From IMG/VR virus record IMGVR_UViG_3300008448_000130, positions 1-50,736 of that record: a stretch of 50,736 nucleotides of DNA; one strand, given 5' to 3'. Shown here piece by piece: positions 45,171 through 50,736 of the stretch. Within the stretch, counting starts at the first letter, position 1; every line of letters begins with the position of its first letter. Position numbers and translations under genes: made by a program. The stretch comes from a virus. The notes under the pieces are model-generated. The model did no database searches. It was given only the letters and a program-made list of their open reading frames with translations, and was not told where the DNA came from.

Positions 45171-45358
45171 TCGACGTAATTAAAAAAGAAAAAGATCTCG
45201 CCATTCAACTGATTCTTCTTTGGGGAATTATCGTACTTCTAACTATGATCTTCTTTGGGGTTTCTGACATGACAGCGATTACATATCTCCCCGTTGGTGA
45301 TGTGAATCTCGAAACCGTTAATCCCTCTCTAATTATCCCAGACTTTGTGGTGGAATAA
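45167..45358 (+). CDS. Small membrane protein, 63 aa
   Basis: MIDVIKKEKDLAIQLILLWGIIVLLTMIFFGVSDMTAITYLPVGDV...: one membrane helix (about residues 12-31) with a short cytoplasmic N-terminus and a polar C-terminus outside. ATG overlaps the previous stop. No family recognised. Confidence 0.6.
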   Translation: MIDVIKKEKDLAIQLILLWGIIVLLTMIFFGVSDMTAITYLPVGDVNLETVNPSLIIPDFVVE

Positions 45359-45375
45359 AATGAAAGTCGCAATCA

Positions 45376-45972
45376 ATGCCTGCCGTATATCTGACTGCTG
45401 ACCCCCACTGGGGTCACGAAGGTGTCTGTCGCTTTATGAGAAACGACGGAGTCACCAAGCTGCGTCCTTGGGACAATGCTGCCGAAATGAACGAAGCGAT
45501 GATCAAGAACTGGAACGAGACCGTTCGTCCAAACGACAAGGTCTATGTTATGGGTGACGTCGCTATGAACAAAAACGCACTCAACGAAACGATGGGCCGT
45601 CTGAATGGTGACCTTGTTCTGATCAAAGGCAACCATGACATTCTGAAGAAGAATGAGTACGACAAGTATTTCCGCGACATCCGAGCTTATCATGTAATGA
45701 ATGGTTGTATCCTGTCTCACATTCCAATCCACCCAGAATCTCTGGCTCGTTTTGGTTGTAACATCCACGGTCACCTGCATGCTAACGAAGTGATGATCAT
45801 GGAAGGTCGACTTGGATACGATGATCGTATGGTTCCTGACCCAAGGTATCTCTGCGTAAGCGTTGAACATACGAACTACACGCCGATCCTGTTTGAAGAT
45901 GTGCTAAAGCGAATTGTTGAACGTGGTGGGACGGTTGGTTTCAAGAACGGCAACTATGGAAGAGACATGTAA
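45376..45972 (+). CDS. Calcineurin-like phosphoesterase (second)
   Basis: A 198-aa protein with TADPHWGH (D-x-H), YVMGDVA, LIKGNHD, LSHIPIHPE and IHGHLHANE, a full set of dinuclear metal motifs. It belongs to the small phage phosphoesterase group and differs from the 271-aa enzyme at 31183. A 13-codon out-of-frame ORF starts at 45361 and overlaps the start; it may only carry the ribosome-binding region. It ends in TAATG overlapping the next gene. The substrate is unknown. Confidence 0.85.
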   Translation: MPAVYLTADPHWGHEGVCRFMRNDGVTKLRPWDNAAEMNEAMIKNWNETVRPNDKVYVMGDVAMNKNALNETMGRLNGDLVLIKGNHDILKKNEYDKYFRDIRAYHVMNGCILSHIPIHPESLARFGCNIHGHLHANEVMIMEGRLGYDDRMVPDPRYLCVSVEHTNYTPILFEDVLKRIVERGGTVGFKNGNYGRDM

Positions 45973-46241
45973 TGACATATAGTCTTAGACGCGAAAGGGA
46001 TGGTGCTGGCGATTCAGGTCCATCATCAATCATCTATTGGATAGATGATGGTAAAGTCAAACACGAAAACTTTGCCAGGCCAAAAGTTGGCTGTGTTGTA
46101 GAAGTTGGTTCTTTAACAGGACGATCTTATGCTGCACAAGACTATTGGCGGACCACTAAAGTCACTGAGATTCTTGAAGAAACAGAAAACAGAGTCAGGT
46201 TTAAGACTGGAAACAGTACCTATGTTTGGGAAATTCTGTGA
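45972..46241 (+). CDS. Hypothetical 89-aa protein
   Basis: MTYSLRRERDGAGDSGPSSIIYWIDDGKVKHENFARPKVGCVVEVGSLTGRSYAAQDYWRTTKVTEILEE...: a small beta-barrel-like protein (strand-rich, with 'VGCVVEVGS' and 'RVRFKTGNSTYVWEIL'). ATG overlaps the previous stop and its stop overlaps the next GTG (GTGA). No family recognised. Confidence 0.65.
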   Translation: MTYSLRRERDGAGDSGPSSIIYWIDDGKVKHENFARPKVGCVVEVGSLTGRSYAAQDYWRTTKVTEILEETENRVRFKTGNSTYVWEIL

Positions 46242-46777
46242 ATATCTTTTATTTGTCAGAGTCTCCAAAACAGTGTGCCGAGTGGATGGTGGACAAACAC
46301 TGTGTAAAGATGATCCTGGAAACAGCCCAGCTTCTTTGCACAGCCCATCGTGTTCTTGACGGCACAATGAGTGTGAATGTTGTTAATGGAAGAAAGAAGA
46401 AGGTTTATGCGTTACCAAATTCACTAAACGAGGTAATGTATAGTGCAACCCACATAAACCACCCTTCTGCTGTCTGGGCTAGAGAAACAAACAGCAATTA
46501 TATGTGGCTTCATCAACACCTTCTTTCTCTTCTTGAAGAATACACTTTCCGATACGATAAGAAACACAAGGTCGAACTGATCAATCTTCATTCAGTTCTG
46601 AGGAAGTCTCCGAACAATATTCGAATTGCCAAGATGACTGTCATGCCTTCCTGTATGGACGATAAGTACAAGGTATCAGAAGATCCTATCGAGAACTACC
46701 GAAACTATTATCGAGAGGGTAAAAAGCACCTACATAATTGGAAGAGACGAAGTTCTCCTGAATGGATCAATATCTAA
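46238..46777 (+). CDS. Pyrimidine-dimer DNA glycosylase-like protein (GTG start)
   Basis: A 179-aa protein. MNIFYLSESPKQCAEWMVDKHCVKMILETAQLLCTAHR is the signature of a phage family I associate with the pyrimidine-dimer glycosylase (DenV) superfamily; later NHPSAVWARETNSNYMWLHQHLLSLLEEY is also typical. Such enzymes excise UV dimers, although many members of this group are uncharacterised. Start GTG at 46238 overlaps the previous stop. A terminator follows. Confidence 0.65.
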   Translation: MNIFYLSESPKQCAEWMVDKHCVKMILETAQLLCTAHRVLDGTMSVNVVNGRKKKVYALPNSLNEVMYSATHINHPSAVWARETNSNYMWLHQHLLSLLEEYTFRYDKKHKVELINLHSVLRKSPNNIRIAKMTVMPSCMDDKYKVSEDPIENYRNYYREGKKHLHNWKRRSSPEWINI

Positions 46778-46784
46778 TTTTAGA

Positions 46785-46809
46785 CCCTCGCTTCGGCGAG
46801 GGTTTTTTT
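46785..46809 (+). terminator. Intrinsic terminator
   Basis: CCCTCG-CTTCGG-CGAGGG hairpin at 46785-46802 followed by seven Ts. A late box follows at once. Confidence 0.9.
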
Positions 46810-46811
46810 AT

Positions 46812-46819
46812 TATAAATA
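46812..46819 (+). promoter_or_regulatory. Late promoter box TATAAATA
   Basis: An exact TATAAATA 3 nt after the terminator T-run and 30 nt before the ATG at 46850. It opens the packaged-protein cassette. Confidence 0.8.
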
Positions 46820-46849
46820 AACCAGCAACAATTTCTTCCGGAGAAATAA

Positions 46850-47155
46850 ATGTCTATTAATCGTTACGCCAAGTTTATATCGGAGCAAGCTCGTATTGCC
46901 AAGCTAGATGAGGCCAAAAAAACACTTGGAATAACGTTTGCTCGTCCAAAACAATATAATTTGGAAGATAATAATAGAACAGTCTTTGGTAATATCACCC
47001 ATGAACAAAACGATGATGGAAAGTGGAGTGTTCGCCTTAAATATAGAAATGGAGACGTTTCTCACGAAGAGAATTTCCCCGCTGACGGCGAGTTCCACGG
47101 CCCGCATCTAGTTGCAGCATTAAAAAAAGCTCAAGAAATTCACAAGTCGACGTGA
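46850..47155 (+). CDS. Candidate capsid-internal protein 1 (leader ...YAKFISE)
   Basis: A 101-aa basic protein behind a late promoter. Residues 1-15 (MSINRYAKFISEQAR) resemble the capsid-targeting leader of T4 internal proteins (MKTYQEFIAEA), with ISE as a possible gp21 cleavage site. The rest (TVFGNITHEQNDDGKWSVRLKYRNGDVSHEENFPADG) is beta-rich and unrecognised. CCGGAGAAATAA gives the start. It is the least certain member of the leader set because the FxxF spacing differs. Confidence 0.55.
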   Translation: MSINRYAKFISEQARIAKLDEAKKTLGITFARPKQYNLEDNNRTVFGNITHEQNDDGKWSVRLKYRNGDVSHEENFPADGEFHGPHLVAALKKAQEIHKST

Positions 47156-47212
47156 TTTAAATTCGTTTACAAAATAAGAGACGAACTTCCCCCGCCTGGA
47201 TTTGATCAGAAC

Positions 47213-47234
47213 CCCGCTTCGGCGGGTTTTTTTT
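47213..47234 (+). terminator. Intrinsic terminator
   Basis: CCCGC-TTCG-GCGGG hairpin at 47213-47226 plus eight Ts. Confidence 0.9.
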
Positions 47235-47236
47235 AT

Positions 47237-47244
47237 TATAAATA
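47237..47244 (+). promoter_or_regulatory. Late promoter box TATAAATA
   Basis: An exact TATAAATA directly after the terminator and 34 nt before the TTG start at 47279. The terminator/late-box pair repeats the design at 46785-46819. Confidence 0.8.
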
Positions 47245-47278
47245 ATACAAACCATAAATCACTTCAGGAGAGCTCCCT

Positions 47279-48706
47279 TTGCACAGTTTTAAATATTTTG
47301 TGGAAAATTTTTTGACAGAAGCAGAATTAAGTAAAGGCGAACTTACTGATGCAAACGGAAGAGTTTCCGAACACGCTTTTCATTACGCTATAAACTCTTA
47401 TTACAATAAAAGACTTTCTAACATGAGCCATGAACAAGCTTTAAATGAGTTACATCAACAATCTTCTCAAGCCAGTCAAAAAGAAGATGGTGGCGAATCA
47501 GATGAGATGAAACCACTTAAAGAAAAAATAAAAAATAATAGATTTGATAAGCTGTATTCTGATACAGTAAAATCTGCGGCTCATTTTATTCATCATCTTC
47601 ATACCGAGGGATTCTCAGTAGCTGGTCCTCCGCATGCTACTGGAGCGGGTCAAGAAAAGGGTGTGGAAGAAAAATATGGAGTTTCCTCTAATGCTGATGT
47701 GGTTGTTCCAATAGTAAAACATGGTACAGAAACTTCAGAAGATTCTGAAGATCATCTTTCTTCATTAAAACATGGACAAAAAATGTTGGCTGGCGTTTCT
47801 CTTAAAGTTTCAGGATATGGAGAAAGTGGCAAAAAAAGTGGGTCAGACAAACTGAGAGGACCAGGATTTGCAGTTCTACATCAACATATTACTGATTTGG
47901 TTGGTAATGTGTTAGGACAAACAGCTAAAAGAAACTTGGATTTACTGCATAGAAGAGCAAAAAATTCGTTAGATTTCGATGAAGATCATCCTTTGATGCA
48001 AAAAATGTCTAACAGTAAACAAACAAAGTTACTTGCTGTTAAGAGTGTAATTAATTCTAATCCTGAATTATTTAAAAAAACAGATAAATCTGGTAAAGAA
48101 TTGCTGGGTAAAATAACCAGAAGAATTCCAAAGGGTTCACAAGCAGCACAACAATATGACGATATAGCGGCTAAAACAGAAGGATTACCAAAAGCTGAAG
48201 ATCTACACAGGTATCATGAAGAAGCTTCTGATGAAAGCTCTATACCAAATTATTATTCTGCTGCCGCGCACGCTCTTAATAGAGTTTATAGCAAAGTCAG
48301 AACGCGCCCAGATGAATATGGCCGTCTGGCAAAAACCTTTCATTCAGAAATATCTGGAATTCCAGACAGACAATCAAAAGAAAGAAAGGTTATTAGAATT
48401 TTTCATGTAAGCACATCTAATGATGGCGCTGAACCAAAAACTAAAGTAGCTAATCTTCCACGTTTGTTAAGAAATGCTCATGATTTTGACATCAAAAATG
48501 CAGCTGATCGAAATAGACAAATTTCTGTTTCTTATACTCCTGGATCTCAGTCTTTTAGTATTAAAAGATCAACAGGTGATACATTATTTTCTGTTGGTCA
48601 TGATAGAAGATTTACAAACATCAAATCAGGATCTGGTTTGATGCCAAATAAACCATTAGGAAAATCTTTAGCATTTTACAAAGGTACACCCTGGTCAGGA
48701 AAATAA
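47279..48706 (+). CDS. Candidate packaged PD-(D/E)xK-like protein
   Basis: A 475-aa protein with a TTG start after CAGGAG. The leader MHSFKYFVENFLTEAE carries an LTE site similar to gp21-cleaved capsid-targeting sequences. Behind it, GRVSEHAFHYAINSYY (E31 in an N-terminal helix), SSNADVVVPIV (D140) and GVSLKVSGYG (K176) follow the order E...D...xxK of restriction-endonuclease-fold enzymes. The C-terminal 250 residues are helical and basic without a recognised domain. It is the first of four directly consecutive genes with related leaders. Nuclease activity is inferred from motif order only; a DNA-binding non-catalytic role is possible. Confidence 0.6.
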   Translation: MHSFKYFVENFLTEAELSKGELTDANGRVSEHAFHYAINSYYNKRLSNMSHEQALNELHQQSSQASQKEDGGESDEMKPLKEKIKNNRFDKLYSDTVKSAAHFIHHLHTEGFSVAGPPHATGAGQEKGVEEKYGVSSNADVVVPIVKHGTETSEDSEDHLSSLKHGQKMLAGVSLKVSGYGESGKKSGSDKLRGPGFAVLHQHITDLVGNVLGQTAKRNLDLLHRRAKNSLDFDEDHPLMQKMSNSKQTKLLAVKSVINSNPELFKKTDKSGKELLGKITRRIPKGSQAAQQYDDIAAKTEGLPKAEDLHRYHEEASDESSIPNYYSAAAHALNRVYSKVRTRPDEYGRLAKTFHSEISGIPDRQSKERKVIRIFHVSTSNDGAEPKTKVANLPRLLRNAHDFDIKNAADRNRQISVSYTPGSQSFSIKRSTGDTLFSVGHDRRFTNIKSGSGLMPNKPLGKSLAFYKGTPWSGK

Positions 48707-48709
48707 AGT

Positions 48710-49636
48710 ATGCTTACCTTTAAATCTTTTCTTTCTGAAGCTAAGATGTCTCTAAAGCATATTGCTGGAGACTCCAAAGGGCAGAATCCATTTAATCATC
48801 AAGAAATGACAGATCTTGTTAAAACGGGAAAGGTCAATTTTGGTAACGTAACCGAAAAGACTGACGGTCAGGCTTTTGAAATTGGATGGAAACCAGAAGA
48901 GGAACATCCTGAAGGCGGATTTGTTTATGCAAAATACTCTGGTTCGGGTGTCGGAAATTATCCTAAAATAGAAGATCACGAAAAAAGAGCCAAAATAAGA
49001 GCTCCTATAGATAACCCTTATGATAAAGATTTAGAGAAACAAAAAGTTATTAAGAATGTAACTGAAGCTCATAGAACTTTATCAGAAAACAAACCGCTTG
49101 TAGAAATGTTAAAACAACAAAGTCAAAACACTGGCCAAGTTGCAACAATCAAAGGCGAATTGTTTACTAGAGCATCAGCAAAACCTTCAGAGTCACAACC
49201 TGGCCAACTGAAATGGCAAGGAACTTCATACAGACCAGATATTATTGCAAGACAAGCAGGGTTTGTTGTGCATACAGGTCTAGAAGAAAATCATTGGCTA
49301 AAAGATAGCCACGACAAGATCAAGTCTCTTTCAACACCCGAAATTAAATTCGATCATGATGTTATAAAGCACAACGTTCCAGATCTTGATGTTGAAGATG
49401 TAAAGAAAAAGCTATCACAAACCGATCCCAAGGATAAAGAAGCTCTTGGTGGAATCAGACAAGAACTTTCTGATAGGATCAAATCACATTGGTGGAAACA
49501 TGCTCCTTCTCCCAAATGGGGAAATGAAACCGAAGGATATGTTGTCCATCCTTCTAATGCAAGTCCTGACCAGCCAAGATTTAAACTAACGTCACCCCAG
49601 CAACAAGCCAAAATGAAAGCCCAAATGAATGCTTAG
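48710..49636 (+). CDS. Candidate packaged covalent nucleotidyltransferase (ligase-like, KxDG)
   Basis: A 308-aa protein. The leader MLTFKSFLSEAK has an LSE site. NVTEKTDGQAFEIGW gives KTDG at residues 50-53 (motif I lysine), IKGELFTR at 147-154 resembles motif III, ETEGYVVHP at 273-281 is like motif IV (EGxV), and RFKLTS at 290-295 could be motif V. These appear in the order of DNA/RNA ligases and capping enzymes. I recall related phage proteins annotated DUF6267 with KWDGAP motifs. An OB domain is not visible, so ligase activity is uncertain. It starts 3 nt after its neighbour and overlaps the next gene by 8 nt. Confidence 0.65.
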   Translation: MLTFKSFLSEAKMSLKHIAGDSKGQNPFNHQEMTDLVKTGKVNFGNVTEKTDGQAFEIGWKPEEEHPEGGFVYAKYSGSGVGNYPKIEDHEKRAKIRAPIDNPYDKDLEKQKVIKNVTEAHRTLSENKPLVEMLKQQSQNTGQVATIKGELFTRASAKPSESQPGQLKWQGTSYRPDIIARQAGFVVHTGLEENHWLKDSHDKIKSLSTPEIKFDHDVIKHNVPDLDVEDVKKKLSQTDPKDKEALGGIRQELSDRIKSHWWKHAPSPKWGNETEGYVVHPSNASPDQPRFKLTSPQQQAKMKAQMNA

Positions 49637-50621
49637 ATTCAAACAATTTATTTCTGAAGGTGGGAACGTCAAATTATATGGCGATGAGCAAGGAAACATG
49701 AGTCCGACTGGGGCGAAATCACAAAAATTCCCGAAGGCCGTACACGAAGCACAACCATTTAGTAACGAACACAGAGCTACTCTCCAGAATGATGTTCCGG
49801 AAACCTTATCAGCAATTCACGATACAGTTAAATTTCATACTGGCGCTGAAATGTTTGGTCGTAACAAAGAGGCTCTGAAACCAACTGTAGATGATAAAGG
49901 TAAAGAAGTTTCACCTGGTGCTTTTCATACTGGTTCAACCAGAATGTTTTTTGATAAGAGTATACCACACGCAGAATACAAAAAGGGAATTAAAGCCACT
50001 GGTGATATTGATGCATTAACAGATGAACGCCACAAAGAACATGTAAATACTACCCTTAGATCCCTAAAACCTGGAACAAAATATGGTAAGATGACACTAG
50101 TTGGGTTTTCTAGCCCAAAAGGTGATGAGATATCGGGGTTGTTCCACCACCCAGATATACCACACCCAGTCCAGATAGATTTTACTCATGGAAAGTATGA
50201 TGGAAACCAACCATCTCAAGAAGCAAAAGATTCAAGAAGAGGTGGATCATTTGGTGATAGAATACAAGGAATAAAGGGTAAAGACCTTAACATGTATACG
50301 AATGCTGTAGCCAAGGTTGTGCATGGTATGAAATACTCTCCTAGTGGTTTAAAAGCTGGTGATGCGGAATCCACTAGTATCGGTATTCAGAGATCATCTG
50401 AGGTCTCTAAGAAACTATTTAGCGGAAGCGGTAAAAAAATAAATCACGCAGATGCTGATTCATTCTCTGGAATGGTTCGTTTAACTAATGAACATATTCC
50501 ACATGAACAGCACCAAGCCATCTTTGACACCTTTAAAAACTCGCTCGGTAAGGATGCAGAGACTTCTGGTAAACCTGCTCTTGATCACCTACGTGATAAT
50601 CTAAAAGGATTAGTTAAGTAA
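49629..50621 (+). CDS. Candidate packaged pol-beta-type nucleotidyltransferase
   Basis: A 330-aa protein. The leader MLRFKQFISEGG has an ISE site. The core shows FHTGSTRMFF (GS at 102-103), ATGDIDALTD (D126-I-D128) and HPVQIDFTHG (D184), the GS...DxD...D triad of the pol-beta nucleotidyltransferase superfamily (tRNA NTases, MNT toxins, aminoglycoside NTases). The C-terminal third is helical. ATG overlaps the previous gene (8 nt) and its stop overlaps the next ATG (TAATG). The substrate is unknown; tRNA, protein or nucleotide are all possible. Confidence 0.65.
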   Translation: MLRFKQFISEGGNVKLYGDEQGNMSPTGAKSQKFPKAVHEAQPFSNEHRATLQNDVPETLSAIHDTVKFHTGAEMFGRNKEALKPTVDDKGKEVSPGAFHTGSTRMFFDKSIPHAEYKKGIKATGDIDALTDERHKEHVNTTLRSLKPGTKYGKMTLVGFSSPKGDEISGLFHHPDIPHPVQIDFTHGKYDGNQPSQEAKDSRRGGSFGDRIQGIKGKDLNMYTNAVAKVVHGMKYSPSGLKAGDAESTSIGIQRSSEVSKKLFSGSGKKINHADADSFSGMVRLTNEHIPHEQHQAIFDTFKNSLGKDAETSGKPALDHLRDNLKGLVK

Positions 50622-50736
50622 TGCTTAGTTTCAAACTCTTTATCAAAGAAGCCAAAGAACATCATGTCCATGTATCTTTTATGGGAGCCAGTCCAAACAC
50701 CCACATGGGCCACAATGACGTATTTGATACCATGGG
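50621..50736 (+). CDS. Candidate packaged HxGH nucleotidyltransferase (partial, runs off the window)
   Basis: 38 complete codons before the edge. The leader MLSFKLFIKEAKEH has an IKE site and is the closest copy of the FKxF leader. It is followed by HVHVSFMGASPNTHMGHNDVFD: a beta strand, a loop and T-H-M-G-H, resembling the GRFNPxHxGH motif of cytidylyltransferase-like enzymes. The start overlaps the previous stop (TAATG). Only the first motif is visible, so the family call is provisional. Confidence 0.55.
   Translation, partial: MLSFKLFIKEAKEHHVHVSFMGASPNTHMGHNDVFDTM

Overview
The window is part of the genome of a large T4-like tailed phage (myovirus) of a Gram-negative, probably proteobacterial, host. 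The left edge carries the T4 core block in order: sliding clamp gp45 (3' end), clamp loader gp44 and gp62, and the translational repressor RegA. Further right are B-family DNA polymerase gp43, the UvsX recombinase and the gp41 helicase. The short gp62 (about 130 aa) and the 826-aa polymerase look more like the cyanophage/alphaproteobacterial branch of T4-like phages than like T4; this is a judgement from memory of family sizes, not an alignment. Many promoters match host sigma70 consensus (TTGACA, 17 bp, TATAAT). Others match the T4 late box TATAAATA.

Layout. 1-2.8 kb: replication clamp, clamp loader and regA, ending in tRNA-Arg. 2.9-11.7 kb (minus strand): a tail-fibre unit with a glycine-rich gp38-like tip adhesin, a 2315-aa repeat-built fibre, and a 402-aa virion protein. 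11.7-15.6 kb: small genes, a glycosyltransferase-like gene (minus), tRNA-Asp, an RMF-like small protein, T4 Rnl1-type RNA ligase and tRNA-Leu. 15.6-22.2 kb: late structural genes (two tandem paralogues, a 783-aa protein of about 31 short repeats) and a holin-like protein. 22.2-25.4 kb: SleB-type endolysin, a metallopeptidase-like protein, dCMP deaminase. 25.4-31 kb: gp43, uvsX, gp41. 31-32 kb: a probable late-promoter small RNA and a phosphoesterase. 32-39 kb: an array of about 15 small mostly unknown genes separated by near-identical GC-rich hairpins, led by two homologous promoter-plus-structured-RNA leaders and closed by a third structured RNA. 39-46.8 kb: small accessory genes, a second deaminase, tRNA-Gly, methyltransferase-like protein, lipoprotein, GMP reductase, phosphoesterase, pyrimidine-dimer-glycosylase-like protein. 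46.8 kb to the end: five consecutive late genes whose products all begin with an 'F..F(I/L)xE' leader.

Most interesting reading. The last block looks like a cassette of capsid-internal (packaged and probably ejected) proteins. Each leader resembles the capsid-targeting sequence of T4 internal proteins and carries an (L/I)xE site like that cut by the gp21 prohead protease. Behind the leaders are motifs of four different nucleic-acid or nucleotide enzyme folds: PD-(D/E)xK nuclease, KxDG covalent nucleotidyltransferase (ligase-like), pol-beta-type nucleotidyltransferase (GS...DxD...D), and HxGH cytidylyltransferase-like (cut by the window edge). Secondary leads are three or four candidate structured RNAs, one family with compensatory base changes between two copies, and the hairpin-punctuated small-gene array.

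How it works together: early sigma70 promoters drive the replication and takeover genes. RegA probably tunes translation of the clamp-loader block. dCMP deaminase, GMP reductase and related enzymes adjust nucleotide pools. Late boxes drive fibres, structural proteins, holin and the packaged-protein cassette. All functional calls are from motif reading by eye; no database search was run.
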